Positions 27,006 through 36,690 of a DNA stretch of 64,000 bases are shown here, in pieces (the first letter of the stretch is position 1; each line of letters opens with the position of its first letter). The DNA comes from Pseudomonadota bacterium (lineage in GTDB: Bacteria; Pseudomonadota; Gammaproteobacteria; Steroidobacterales; Steroidobacteraceae). The position numbers and the translations under genes are program-made. The stretch is from contig JADJOO010000002.1 of assembly GCA_016713725.1 (NCBI GenBank), forward strand, positions 211,082-275,081, read 5' to 3'. The notes under the pieces are model-generated. The model made no database searches and was not told where the DNA came from. It saw only the letters and a program-made list of their open reading frames with translations.

Positions 27006-29468
27006 ATGACCACTCCTCCCTCGCTGCCCAGGCATGCCCGTGTCGTCATCGTCGGTGGTGGCGTCATCGGCACGTCGACCGCGTATCACCTGGCGTTGAT
27101 GGGATGGCAGGACATCGTGCTGCTCGAGCGCCACCAGCTCACCGCGGGCACCACCTGGCACGCGGCCGGACTCATGGTCACGTACGGATCGACCTCGGAA
27201 ACGTCGACCGAACTCCGCAAGTACACGCGCGACCTCTATGGCCGGCTCGAAGCCGAGACTGGGCAGGCGACCGGCTTCATGCCGATCGGCTTCATCGAAG
27301 TCGCCTCCGACCAGGACCGTCTCGAGGAGTTCCGACGCGTCGCCGCATTCAATCGCTACTGCGGCATCGACGTGCAGGAGATCTCGCCGCGCCAGGTGCA
27401 GGAACTCTTCCCGCTCGCAAAGGTCGACGACATCGAAGCCGGCTTCTACGTGAAGGAAGACGGCCGCGTGAATCCGGTCGACGTCACGATGGCACTCGGC
27501 AAAGGCGCACGCATGCGCGGCGTGAAGATCCTCGAAGGCGTGCCGGCGACCGGGGTGCTGCAGAAGAACGGACGTGTCACCGGGGTGAGCACGCCGTACG
27601 GCGACATCCAGACCGACTGCGTCGTGAACTGCGCCGGCCTGTGGGCACGCGAGCTGGGCGCGTTGTCGGGCGTGGCGATCTCGAACCAGGCAGCCGAGCA
27701 CTACTACCTGGTCACCGAGGCGATCAAGGACCTGCCGCAGAACATGCCGGTGCTCGAGGATCCATCCGCGTACGGCTATTACCGCCAGGAAGGTGGCGGC
27801 CTGATGGTCGGCCTGTTCGAGCCGGTGTGCGCGCCGTGGAAGATCGATGGCGCGCCGACGGATGCGCCCTACCTCGACCTCGAACCCGACTGGGAGCGCA
27901 TGGGCCCGTACCTCGAGACCGCGATGTCGCGCGTCCCGGTCACGAGCCAGGTCGGCATGAAGAAGTTCTTCTGCGGCCCCGAGAGTTTCACGCCCGACCT
28001 GAAGCCGATCGTCGGCGAGGCGCCCGAACTGCGCGGCTACTTCGTTGCGGCTGGACTCAATTCCATCGGCATCCTGACGGGCGGCGGCCTCGGCCGCGTA
28101 ATGGCGCACTGGATCATCAACGGCCTGCCCGACGTCGACGTCACCGGCATGAACATCGATCGCGTGCTGCCGTTCCAGGCCAATCCGCAGTACCGGCGTT
28201 CGCGCACGGTGGAATCGCTGGGCATGGTCTACAAGTGCCACTACCCGACGCACACGCTGAAGACCGCACGGGGCGCACGGCGTTCGCCGTTCCACGACCG
28301 GCTGGCGGCGCAGGGCGCGTATTTCATCGAGACCAGCGGTTGGGAATCGCCCGGCTGGTATGCAGGCGCGGGCCGGATCGCGGAACCCGGTCCGGACACG
28401 TGGGGCCGTCCGGCCTGGTGGGGCCGATGGCAAGCCGAACACCGCGCGGCGCGCGAGAACGTGATCGTCATGGACATGTCGTTCATGGGCAAGTTCATGG
28501 TGCAGGGTCGCGATGCCGGTCACTGCCTGAACCGGATTTCAGCGAACAACGTCGACGGCGCCATGGGCGAGATCACCTATACGCAGTGGCTCAATGCGCT
28601 GGGCAGGCTCGAGGCCGACCTGACCGTCACCAAGCTGGCGGATGACAGGTTCTTCGTCGTCGTCACCGACACGATGGTTCGCCACGCCGAAACCTGGATG
28701 AAGCGCAACATTCCGGACGGCGCGCACGCATTCGTCACGGATGTCACCTCGGGTTACGGACAGCTCAACGTGCAGGGTCCGCGCTCGCGCGACTTGCTGC
28801 AGTCATTGACGAGCATCGACCTGTCCAACGCGGCATTCCCGTTCCGCGCCGCACGTGAGATCGACATCGGGTATGCGCGCGTGCTGTGCACCCGCATCAC
28901 GTACCTTGGTGAACTGGGGTACGAGCTGTTCATTCCTACGGACCAGGCCGCGCACGTGTACGACCAGGTCGTGGCGGCCGGCGAGAAGTTCGGTGTGGTG
29001 CACGCGGGGCTGCGCGCGCTCGGCAGCCTGCGCATGGAAAAGGGGTATCGCGACTACGGGCACGACCTCGACAACACCGACGATCCGTACGAGACCGGGC
29101 TGGGCTTTGCGGTCGACCTGAAGAAGCCCGACGGCTTCATCGGCAAGGAAGCGCTGTTGGAACGCAAGGCGAAGGGTCCACTGCAGCGGCGCCTGGTGTC
29201 GATACTCGTCAAGGATCCGGAGCCGCAGATGTTCCACGCCGAAATCGTGCGCCGCGACGGGAAGGCCGTTGGCTATGTGCGAGCGGCATCGTATGGCCAC
29301 ACGCTCGGCGGCGCGGTTGGGCTGGCATTCCTCGAGCCGAAGCAGACAGTCGACGAAACCTACCTGACGTCGGGCACCTGGGAAGTCGAGATCGCCGGCA
29401 AGCGCTACCCCGCCGTCGTCTCCGCGCGTCCGCTGTACGACCCCAGGGCCGAACGAACGAAGATGTGA
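27006..29468 (+). CDS. FAD-dependent oxidoreductase fused to GcvT domain (sarcosine/dimethylglycine dehydrogenase-like)
   Basis: An 820-residue two-part enzyme. The N-terminal DAO domain binds FAD (HARVVIVGGGVIGTSTAYHL; the H in AGTTWHAAGL is the usual covalent-flavin position). The C-terminal GcvT-like aminomethyltransferase domain (VNVQGPRSRDLLQSLTSI, ITYLGELGYELFIPTD, LGSLRMEKGYRDYGHDLD) binds tetrahydrofolate and captures the formaldehyde unit. Known members demethylate dimethylglycine or sarcosine. ATG 27006 begins directly before the FAD fold. The frame is intact. A betaine-type transporter is encoded at 58 kb, but the genes are not adjacent. Confidence 0.9.
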   Translation: MTTPPSLPRHARVVIVGGGVIGTSTAYHLALMGWQDIVLLERHQLTAGTTWHAAGLMVTYGSTSETSTELRKYTRDLYGRLEAETGQATGFMPIGFIEVASDQDRLEEFRRVAAFNRYCGIDVQEISPRQVQELFPLAKVDDIEAGFYVKEDGRVNPVDVTMALGKGARMRGVKILEGVPATGVLQKNGRVTGVSTPYGDIQTDCVVNCAGLWARELGALSGVAISNQAAEHYYLVTEAIKDLPQNMPVLEDPSAYGYYRQEGGGLMVGLFEPVCAPWKIDGAPTDAPYLDLEPDWERMGPYLETAMSRVPVTSQVGMKKFFCGPESFTPDLKPIVGEAPELRGYFVAAGLNSIGILTGGGLGRVMAHWIINGLPDVDVTGMNIDRVLPFQANPQYRRSRTVESLGMVYKCHYPTHTLKTARGARRSPFHDRLAAQGAYFIETSGWESPGWYAGAGRIAEPGPDTWGRPAWWGRWQAEHRAARENVIVMDMSFMGKFMVQGRDAGHCLNRISANNVDGAMGEITYTQWLNALGRLEADLTVTKLADDRFFVVVTDTMVRHAETWMKRNIPDGAHAFVTDVTSGYGQLNVQGPRSRDLLQSLTSIDLSNAAFPFRAAREIDIGYARVLCTRITYLGELGYELFIPTDQAAHVYDQVVAAGEKFGVVHAGLRALGSLRMEKGYRDYGHDLDNTDDPYETGLGFAVDLKKPDGFIGKEALLERKAKGPLQRRLVSILVKDPEPQMFHAEIVRRDGKAVGYVRAASYGHTLGGAVGLAFLEPKQTVDETYLTSGTWEVEIAGKRYPAVVSARPLYDPRAERTKM

Positions 29469-29575
29469 CGCCGTTGACGAAGAGTCAAACCATTGGCCGC
29501 GGGAACGATTCCTCTTTGCAAGCGGTCTTAATCAACGTCGTGACAGGAAACCACTCCCCGAGGAGCGCCGCAGCG

Positions 29576-30223
29576 ATGATTCGACGTGTAGGAACTGCCC
29601 TGGTTGGCGCGGCGGTGCTCGCTGCACTGGCTGGCTGCGCTTACCAGGAATCGTTCGGCCTGCCGGACCTGACACCGCGCGGCGCGGCTCCGGGCGCGCA
29701 CGTCTACCCGAACTACGGGTACGGCTATGGCACCGGCTACCCCAGCGGGTACCATCCTGGCTACGGCGTCGTCTACGGCTATGCCAACCCCTATTACGCG
29801 GCGCAGGGGCCGTATCCGTACGGCTACGGTTACCCGTACAACTCCTATCCGCGGTACCTCGTTGCGCCGTGTGCCGACAGCAATCGCGATGGCCATTGCG
29901 ACACTAAACCGCCGAGGCAGCACCACGACCGCGACCCGCGCGGCCGCGACAACGACGACCATCCGGTTCCACCTCACCGCGGTGACCGCGGCGAAGTACC
30001 ACGCGCGAGGAACGGCAACGGTCGTGACGTTGCGCCGAACGCTCAACGGCGAGCGGCGCCTGTTCCCGCGCCTGTCCTCCAGCAACCTGCGCCGGTTCGG
30101 CCCGAAACCCGCCGCACGACGCCATCGGAAGTGCCGGGTCAGCGGGGACCTCGTGCAGGCAGCGGACGCGCATCCACGACCGGCAACGACGTCGCGTCGG
30201 CGCCTCCCAGGCAAGAACCCTGA
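29576..30223 (+). CDS. Tyr/Gly-rich lipoprotein, function unknown
   Basis: A 215-residue lipoprotein with lipobox LAGC (Cys 21) from ATG 29576. Residues 40-100 are built from Tyr/Gly/Pro repeats (YPNYGYGYGTGYPSGYHPGY). Then comes a DxNxDGxCD calcium-style loop (DSNRDGHCDTK), and the tail is His/Arg/Pro-rich and disordered. Such repeat surfaces are typical of outer-membrane or spore-coat-like adhesive lipoproteins. No recognised domain. The tail could be frameshift-affected, since an alternative frame is open to 30260. Confidence 0.7.
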   Translation: MIRRVGTALVGAAVLAALAGCAYQESFGLPDLTPRGAAPGAHVYPNYGYGYGTGYPSGYHPGYGVVYGYANPYYAAQGPYPYGYGYPYNSYPRYLVAPCADSNRDGHCDTKPPRQHHDRDPRGRDNDDHPVPPHRGDRGEVPRARNGNGRDVAPNAQRRAAPVPAPVLQQPAPVRPETRRTTPSEVPGQRGPRAGSGRASTTGNDVASAPPRQEP

Positions 30224-30256
30224 GCCCCCGGGGGTGTCCTCGTCGATAATGGCTCG

Positions 30257-31897
30257 ATGACGACGCCTGCGAGGAAAAGGAGCCTGCAGCCCAGCACGCT
30301 TCGCATTGGCCACCGTTATCGGACCTCGCGGCTCAATGGCCCTTATGACGCGCTGATCATCGGCTCCGGCATTGGCGGACTGACCACGGCCGCGCTGCTG
30401 TCCGAACTCGGCTGGCGCGTCGCGGTCCTCGAGCAGCACTACACGGCCGGCGGCGCCACGCACAGCTACGAGCGCAACGGTTACGAGTGGGACGTCGGCG
30501 TGCACTACATCGGCGACATGGGTGGCGCCACGATGTCGCGCCGGCTCATGGATTTCCTGACGCAGGGCAAGGTCCAGTGGGCGCCCATGGACGCACACTA
30601 CGATCGCTTCTTCATTGGCGACCGAACTTACGATGCGGTCGCGGGCAGCGCCGAGTTTCGCGACAACCTGCTCGCGCACTTTCCGCGCGAGGCTGCCGCG
30701 ATCGATCGCTACCTCGAGCTGCTGCGCGAGGTCGCGCGCGGCATGCGCACGTTCACACTGGATCGAACGCTGCCGGCGTGGGCTGCCACGCTGGCTGGGC
30801 CGATCCTCCGGCGTCGCTTGCCCCGTACTTTCCAGCGCACGACATGGGAAGTCCTCTCGGAGCTGACTTCCGACCCGGAACTGATCGCAGTGCTGACCGG
30901 CCAGTGGGGCGACCTGGGGCTGCCGCCGAAGCGATCGTCGTTCGTGATGCAGGCGATGATCGCGCGGCACTACATGCACGGCGGCTTCTATCCGGTGGGT
31001 GGCGCCTGGCGCATCGGCGAAGCGATCCTGCCCCGCATCCGTGCCGCTGGTGGCGAAGTGTTCACCTACGCGCGCGTCGATGAAGTGCTGCTGCGCGACG
31101 GCAAGGTGAGCGGCGTGCGCATGGCGGACGGTCACGTGATCGACTGCAGGGTCGTGATCTCGGACGCTGGAGCAATCAACACCTTCACGAAACTGCTGCC
31201 GTCACAGGTAGTGCAGGAACACGGCTACGACAACCTGCTCAGGACCGTGAAGCCAAGCATCGGCCACCTCGGCGTTTACATCGGCCTGCGGGGAACGGCG
31301 CAGGACCTCGGCTTGCCGAAGACCAACTACTGGATCTACCCGGGCGGCAACGATTACGACGGCGCGATCGACCGCTTTCTGCAGGATCCGCACGGTCCGT
31401 TTCCGGTCGTGTACCTGTCGTTTCCTTCGGCGAAGGATCCCTCGTTCGAACGGCGTCATCCAGGTCGTTCGACGATCGAGATCGTTGCGCCCGCACCTTA
31501 CGAAATCTTCGAGCAATGGGCGGGCAGCACCTGGGGCAAGCGCGGCGACGATTACGACGCACTGAAGCAATCGTATGGCGAACGCCTGCTCGAGCATCTC
31601 TACGACAAGGTGCCGCAGGTGCGCGGGCGCGTCGATTACTGGGAAGTGTCGACACCCCTGTCAATGCGGCACTTCTGTGGCTACGGTCGCGGCGAACTCT
31701 ACGGGCTGGACCACGATCCCGAACGCTTCCGGCAGGACTGGTTGCGCCCGCGCACTCGCATCAAGGGACTCTGGCTCACCGGGCAGGACGTGATGTCGTG
31801 CGGCGTCGCAGGCGCCATGATGGGTGGCATGGCGTCTGCAGCGGCAATTGCGGGGCCGCGGCGAATGGTCCCGATGATGAAGCGGATCTTCGGCTGA
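30257..31897 (+). CDS. CrtI/RetSat-like FAD/NAD(P)-dependent oxidoreductase
   Basis: A 546-residue phytoene-desaturase-superfamily enzyme, closest in style to all-trans-retinol 13,14-reductase and carotenoid isomerase. The FAD fold is ALIIGSGIGGLTTAALL, followed by LEQHYTAGGATHSYERNGYEWDVGVHYIG, read here in two parts. The C-terminal FAD motif is GLWLTGQDVMSCGVAGAMMG. Single intact frame from ATG 30257. The actual substrate is unknown; no carotenoid genes lie nearby. It ends 25 bp from the convergent cytochrome gene. Confidence 0.87.
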   Translation: MTTPARKRSLQPSTLRIGHRYRTSRLNGPYDALIIGSGIGGLTTAALLSELGWRVAVLEQHYTAGGATHSYERNGYEWDVGVHYIGDMGGATMSRRLMDFLTQGKVQWAPMDAHYDRFFIGDRTYDAVAGSAEFRDNLLAHFPREAAAIDRYLELLREVARGMRTFTLDRTLPAWAATLAGPILRRRLPRTFQRTTWEVLSELTSDPELIAVLTGQWGDLGLPPKRSSFVMQAMIARHYMHGGFYPVGGAWRIGEAILPRIRAAGGEVFTYARVDEVLLRDGKVSGVRMADGHVIDCRVVISDAGAINTFTKLLPSQVVQEHGYDNLLRTVKPSIGHLGVYIGLRGTAQDLGLPKTNYWIYPGGNDYDGAIDRFLQDPHGPFPVVYLSFPSAKDPSFERRHPGRSTIEIVAPAPYEIFEQWAGSTWGKRGDDYDALKQSYGERLLEHLYDKVPQVRGRVDYWEVSTPLSMRHFCGYGRGELYGLDHDPERFRQDWLRPRTRIKGLWLTGQDVMSCGVAGAMMGGMASAAAIAGPRRMVPMMKRIFG

Positions 31898-31921
31898 ATC
31901 CTGCCAGAGACTGCGCTGCCG

Positions 31922-32404
31922 CTATTTCTCCGGGCCGCTCGGCATCGCCCACTCCCCGGTCTGCGTGTTGAGCTTGTGGCAACTCATGCAGTCGCTCTTG
32001 TACGTCGTCACGTAGGCATTGTTCGTGCCACCGACGAGGTGCACCAGGTGCAGCAGGCGTGAAAAAGGCGGCGCCTTCTTCGAGCCGGTGTCATGGCAGT
32101 CCAGGCACGCACCCGGGATGTCCTCGAGCGAGTCGTCCGCGGCGGGATGCTTAGCCTTAAGCGCGAGCCCCGCCGGTGCGCTGGCCTTGCTCTTCGCGAG
32201 CAGGCCGGGCTCGATCTTTCCTGCCGTCCATTGGTTGAGGGCCACGCTCAAGCGCTCGTCTTTGCCCTTGCTCTTGTCGAGCACGTGGCAGCTCACGCAG
32301 CCATTCGGGTAGGGATCGACAGCCGCGTTGCCGACCGTCGGCAGGGCGCAGAGCGTCGTGACCAGCAGGAACGCAGGCAGAAACTTCCGGGAATGATTGC
32401 TCAT
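31922..32404 (-). CDS. Exported trihaem cytochrome c
   Basis: A 160-residue periplasmic protein with a signal peptide (KFLPAFLLVTTLCALPTVGN) and three covalent haem motifs: CVSCH, CLDCH and CMSCH. Distal His residues (HLVHLVGG) may ligate haem. ATG 32404 starts the signal peptide; a start three codons earlier is also open. The protein should carry electrons in the periplasm. Partner reductase or oxidase is not apparent, since the neighbours are a CrtI-like enzyme and a dipeptidase. Confidence 0.88.
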   Translation of the reverse strand: MSNHSRKFLPAFLLVTTLCALPTVGNAAVDPYPNGCVSCHVLDKSKGKDERLSVALNQWTAGKIEPGLLAKSKASAPAGLALKAKHPAADDSLEDIPGACLDCHDTGSKKAPPFSRLLHLVHLVGGTNNAYVTTYKSDCMSCHKLNTQTGEWAMPSGPEK

Positions 32405-32552
32405 GTCGCACACCTCGTAACGTTGGCGCGACGCACATGGCCTGCCGAACCGTGCCGCGGACCAGGGACGGTCAGCGCAAGTCAGCGTCGTACAAGGGCA
32501 TCATCCGCCCGTCAGCGAATGCAGGCAAATGACAGGCCCGGGCTGATCGAGC

Positions 32553-33883
32553 TCATGGGCGGGGCGCAACCTGCAGCAGCGCCTCGGAGGGTGGTCGCGC
32601 CGCCTGGAGTCGTGCCGCAACCTGCTCGGCCTGTTCCATCACGCGCAACACGTTCAACCCTGCGAGCTTTGCGACGTCCGCATCCGTCCATCCCCGACGC
32701 ATCAGTTCCACCAGCAACGCCGGATACCGGTCCACTGCCTCCAGGCCTTTCGGTGCCACGGGAATGCCGTCGAAGTCGGAACCGATGCCGACGTTGTCGA
32801 TCCCCGCAATCTTGCGGATGTGTTCGACGTGATCGGCGACTTCTGACAGGGTCACGACCGGCTGCGGATGCGCCGCCTCCCAGGCTTCGAGTGCTGCCTT
32901 CGCCCTTTCAGGTTGGCCGATGTACAGCCCCGCATACGGCGGAGAGTTGTAGCGTGTCTGTTCGGCAGCGTGATCTGCCATCCATTGATTCGCGGCCTCG
33001 GAGACGTAAGCCGGATAAAAATTCACCATCACCACGCCACCGTTCTTCGCAACCAGGCGCAGGACGTCGTCGGATACGTTGCGCGGGTGACTGTTGATCG
33101 CCCGTGCCGAAGAGTGGAGAAGATCACCGGTGCTGCGGTGACAGCGAGCACGTCCTTCATCCCTTCTGGCGAGACGTGACTCAGGTCGATGAGCATGCCC
33201 AGCCGGTTCATTTCCCTGACCACCTCCAGGCCGAATGGCGTCAATCCGTCATGCGTCGGAGTGTCGGTTGCTGCGTCGGCCCAGTCCGTGTTCCGGGTGT
33301 GCGTCAGCGTCATGTAGCGCGCGCCAAGGTCGTGCATCGACCGTAACGTCGCCAGCGAGTTGTTGATCGAATGCCCGCCTTCGAGGCCGATCAACGACGC
33401 GATCTTTCCCGATCGATGAATGCGACGAATGTCGGCCGCCGTGTATGCCATGTGGAAATCGGCGGGATACATCGCAACCATTCGCTTGACGAGATCGATC
33501 TGCTCGAGCGTCGCCTGGACCGCGTCATTGCCCTTGAGCTCCGTCGGCACCCAGACCGACCAGAACTGCCCACCCACGCGACCTGCGCGCAGTCGCGGGA
33601 CGTCCGTCATCAAAGGCGCACCGCCTTCTGGCACTGGAAGTTTCGCGGTATCCGACCCCAGGTCGATCGTGGCGAGGCGATCCTTCGATCGTTCACGCAG
33701 TTCCCACGGCAGGTCGTTGTGACCATCGATGAGCGGCGTTGCTGCGAGCACCCGGTCCACACGGCCGGCAAAGTCGTGGTCGGCTGCGTCGACCACGCCC
33801 GAGACTGCGACCAGGATACCCAGCACCGCCACTGCGACGGCCTGACGCCCGGTCCGTCGAACCACGAAGGAAAGCCTGGGCAT
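32553..33883 (-). CDS. Membrane dipeptidase, peptidase family M19 (one frameshift)
   Basis: A zinc dipeptidase of about 443 codons with an N-terminal signal anchor (VAVAVLGILVAVSGVVDA). Metal ligands are in PLIDGHNDLPWELRE, in GLEGGHSINN (bridging Glu) and in LIDLSHVSPEGM. The frame breaks near 33113, where one C is missing from ttctccactc, and continues in the next frame through GGVVMVNFYPAYV and NVGIGSDFDGIPVAPKG to the stop at 32553. M19 enzymes hydrolyse dipeptides, including D-containing ones, or beta-lactam-like dehydropeptides, in the periplasm. Confidence 0.9.
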
Positions 33884-34261
33884 TCTGGTCACCGGACCGT
33901 AAGAAGAACGCGTCAGGATAGTCGAAGCAGACGACGTCTTCATCGTCACGCAGGGACTGCCGGCCATTGCGAACGAATGAACGAAGCCAGGATCAGGGTC
34001 AACGGGTGGCTTCGCAGAACTTGCTGCGCCCACGGCTCGCCCAATCGGAGGCGGCCAGGATGATCCCGATGCGATTCCAGCTATTCATGGTCTGCTCCGG
34101 CAGCAATCCTGCGACCGTTGGCGGCGCAGAGACCTGCCGACCGCTGGACAACACCCGGCATGGCGCGTTTCGCTGCGCGACCGCGTGCCGGAATCGGCAA
34201 TTACCCTGATTGTTTCGGCTGCAAGCTTCGGGCAAAACCGCAGCAGCACAGGGGGAAAAGG
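33884..34261. other. 378-bp intergenic region between divergent genes, no gene seen
   Basis: It separates the minus-strand dipeptidase from the plus-strand five-gene redox operon and should hold both promoters. I find no supported coding frame, RNA gene or strong hairpin. A purine-rich AGGGGGAAAAGG immediately before ATG 34262 serves as ribosome-binding site. Confidence 0.6.
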
Positions 34262-35152
34262 ATGAACCAGGCACGAGTTGCCGGGTACGAGGTCGTCGCC
34301 CGGCAGGACTTCTCGGACGTGACGTTCCTGCTCGAAGTTCAGCACCCGCAACTGGCCCGGGCGGCTCGCCCCGGGCAGTTCGTCATCGTCATGGCCAGCG
34401 AGCACGGTGAGCGCATCCCGCTGACGATCGCGGACTACGATCGCGCGCGCGGGACAGTCACCCTGGTCATCCAGGCGGTCGGCAAGACCACGCGTGAACT
34501 GCAGCGCGACTGCCGCGTCGGCACCCGGCTCGTCGCTCTCGTCGGCCCGATGGGTGTTCCGAGCCACATCGGCAAGGCACGCAAAGTCCTGTGCGTGGGC
34601 GGCGGCCTGGGGGTCGCGCCGGTTTATCCCCAAGCGCGGGGCTACAAGGAAAGCGGCGCGTACGTGATCGGCATCCTCGGGTTCCGCAACCGCGAGCTGA
34701 TGTTCTGGGAAGACAAGTTTCGCGCCACCTGCGACGAACTCATCGTCTGCACCGATGACGGTTCCGCCGGCATCAAGGGCCTGGTCACCGAAGGCATCCG
34801 GCTCGCGGTATCGCAGCACCGGGACATCGACGAATGCGTCGCCATCGGCCCGCCCGTGATGATGAAAGGGTGCGCCGAAGCGACTCGCGGCAGCGGCATC
34901 CGGACGATCGTCAGCCTGAACCCGGTGATGGTGGATGGCACCGGCATGTGCGGCGGATGCCGCGTGAAGGTCGGCGACACCGTCAAGTTCGCCTGCGTCG
35001 ACGGTCCCGATTTCGATGGTCACCTGGTGGACTTCGACGACCTCATGTTCCGCCTGCAGCGCTATCGCGCGACTGAACTCGCCGCCACCGAGCGTTTCAA
35101 CGAGAGCTGCCGCATGCGCAGCCTGACCGCCCAGCCGGTCGTAGCGGAGTGA
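34262..35152 (+). CDS. NfnA/SudB-like FAD/NAD-binding flavoprotein with [2Fe-2S] site
   Basis: A 296-residue ferredoxin-NADP reductase-fold protein annotated elsewhere as a sulfide- or dihydroorotate-dehydrogenase-like FAD/NAD-binding subunit. The FAD-binding beta-barrel contains PGQFVIVMASEHGERIPLTI. The nucleotide-binding half has VLCVGGGLGVAPVYPQA. The C-terminal Cys cluster MCGGCRVKVGDTVKFAC should ligate a [2Fe-2S] cluster, as in NfnA and PyrK. It starts the operon and is followed after 7 bp by its usual partner, an NfnB/GltD-like protein. The pair should move electrons between NAD(P)H and a low-potential carrier. Confidence 0.88.
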   Translation: MNQARVAGYEVVARQDFSDVTFLLEVQHPQLARAARPGQFVIVMASEHGERIPLTIADYDRARGTVTLVIQAVGKTTRELQRDCRVGTRLVALVGPMGVPSHIGKARKVLCVGGGLGVAPVYPQARGYKESGAYVIGILGFRNRELMFWEDKFRATCDELIVCTDDGSAGIKGLVTEGIRLAVSQHRDIDECVAIGPPVMMKGCAEATRGSGIRTIVSLNPVMVDGTGMCGGCRVKVGDTVKFACVDGPDFDGHLVDFDDLMFRLQRYRATELAATERFNESCRMRSLTAQPVVAE

Positions 35153-35159
35153 CCTTGTC

Positions 35160-36683
35160 ATGCCAGGCGATGCGAGGCCGAAGAAGAAAACGATCCGGAT
35201 GATCCCGCAGGCGCGCACGCCTGCCCACGAACAGGATCCAGCCGAGCGCGCCTGCAATTTCGACGAAGTGAACCTGGGCTACCTGGTCGAGGACGCGCAG
35301 CTGGAGTCGGAACGCTGCCTCATGTGCCCCGAGCAACCGTGCGTCGCGGGATGTCCCGTGGGCATCGCGATTCCCGATTTCATCCAGCGCATCACGGCCC
35401 GCGATTACCGCGGTGCGTACGACGTCATCACCGCGACGAACCTGCTGCCGGCCGTGTGCGGACGGGTGTGCCCGCAGGAAACGCAATGCGAGGGTTCCTG
35501 CACGGTCGGCGACACGCTCGAGCCGGTAGCCATCGGCAGGCTGGAGCGCTGGGTCGGCGACATGGCGATCCGCGAAAACTGGTCCAACGTACCGTACATC
35601 CAGCCCAGTGGCTTCAAGGTAGGCATCGTCGGTTCCGGCCCCGCGGGCATGGCATGCGCCGCGGACATGGCCAAGGCAGGTTGCGAGGTGACGGTGTTCG
35701 AGGCCTTCCACGAGCCGGGCGGCGTGCTGAAGTACGGCATTCCCGATTTCCGCCTGCCGAACAAGGTAGTCGATGCAGAGATTGCGAAGCTCGAGGCGCT
35801 CGGCATCCGCTTCGAGTGCAACACACTGGTCGGCCGGCTCTTCACGGTCGAGCAGATGGTCGACGAGATGGGATTCCATGCAGTGTTCGTCGGTACCGGC
35901 GCTGGCTATCCGAGTTTCATGGGGATCCCCGGGGAGTCCCTGAACGGGGTGCTCTCGGCCAACGAACTGCTGACGCGTTGCAATCTGATGCATGGGCGGG
36001 AGTTTCCAGACTACGACACGCCATTGCAGCCGGGCAGGCGCGTGGTCGTCATCGGTGCGGGCAATACGGCAATGGATGCGCTGCGCGTCAGCCGTCGTCT
36101 CGGTGCCCTGAACGTCCGCTGCCTGTACCGGCGCAGCCGCGCCGAGGCTCCTGCCCGTGCCGAGGAGATCCACCACGCCGAAGAGGAAGGTATCGAGTTC
36201 CATTGGCTCGCCAGCCCCGTCGAGCTGCTGGACGACGGCAAGCGCAACGTCCGCGCCGTGCGCTGCATCCGCATGACGCTCGGTGAACCGGACGCCTCCG
36301 GGCGCCGCCGTCCCATCCCCGAAGCCGGCAGCGAATTCGAGATCGAGGCCGACATGGTGGTCTATGCGATCGGCACCAACGCCAATCCGATCATCGGCCA
36401 GACGTCGAAGTTGAAACTCGACCAGCGCGGCTACCTCGCCACGGACGCAAGCCTCGAAACGTCGATTCCAGGGGTCTTTGCCGGCGTCGACATCGTCACG
36501 GGCGCCGCAACGGTCATCGAAGCGATGGGCGCTGGGCGCCGCGCCGCCCGTGCAATGAAAGCGTTCCTGGGCCTGCGCGACACCGACCATCTGTATTGCG
36601 ATGCCGTGGCGGAGCCGGGCTCTCGAGTGTTTGGCATCGATCGTGCGGAACGCGGCTTTGCCCGCGTCCGCGTGCCGAGGTGA
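35160..36683 (+). CDS. NfnB/GltD-like NADPH-dependent flavoprotein with N-terminal 4Fe-4S domain
   Basis: A 507-residue protein of the glutamate-synthase small-subunit/NfnB family. The N-terminal dihydroprymidine-dehydrogenase-type domain has the two iron-sulfur Cys sets (CLMCPEQPCVAGCPVGIAIP and CGRVCPQETQCEGSC). Two Rossmann folds follow: FAD (VGIVGSGPAGMACAADMAKA) and NADPH (RVVVIGAGNTAMDALRVSRR). Alone it would be called gltD, but the NfnA-like partner upstream and the oxoacid oxidoreductase genes downstream indicate an electron-transfer module rather than glutamate synthesis. A glutamine-binding large subunit is not present. Confidence 0.9.
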   Translation: MPGDARPKKKTIRMIPQARTPAHEQDPAERACNFDEVNLGYLVEDAQLESERCLMCPEQPCVAGCPVGIAIPDFIQRITARDYRGAYDVITATNLLPAVCGRVCPQETQCEGSCTVGDTLEPVAIGRLERWVGDMAIRENWSNVPYIQPSGFKVGIVGSGPAGMACAADMAKAGCEVTVFEAFHEPGGVLKYGIPDFRLPNKVVDAEIAKLEALGIRFECNTLVGRLFTVEQMVDEMGFHAVFVGTGAGYPSFMGIPGESLNGVLSANELLTRCNLMHGREFPDYDTPLQPGRRVVVIGAGNTAMDALRVSRRLGALNVRCLYRRSRAEAPARAEEIHHAEEEGIEFHWLASPVELLDDGKRNVRAVRCIRMTLGEPDASGRRRPIPEAGSEFEIEADMVVYAIGTNANPIIGQTSKLKLDQRGYLATDASLETSIPGVFAGVDIVTGAATVIEAMGAGRRAARAMKAFLGLRDTDHLYCDAVAEPGSRVFGIDRAERGFARVRVPR

Positions 36684-36690
36684 ATTCGCC

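Noticed and set aside
26865..28523. Upstream 550-codon extension of the debranching lipoprotein frame on the minus strand
   Set aside because: It is antisense to the conserved FAD/GcvT gene, has no homology-like features, and the lipoprotein signal at 26864 gives the true start.
26759..28645. Plus-strand open frame of 628 codons in the second frame of the GcvT gene
   Set aside because: It is an Arg/His-rich out-of-frame shadow of a gene with intact FAD and GcvT motifs.
29528..31135. Minus-strand open frame of 535 codons
   Set aside because: Antisense to the Tyr/Gly lipoprotein and the CrtI-like gene, both of which have clear signals and motifs.
35160..36683. Glutamate synthase small subunit as functional name
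   Set aside because: No large subunit nearby. The adjacent NfnA-like and oxoacid oxidoreductase genes make an electron-transfer role more likely.
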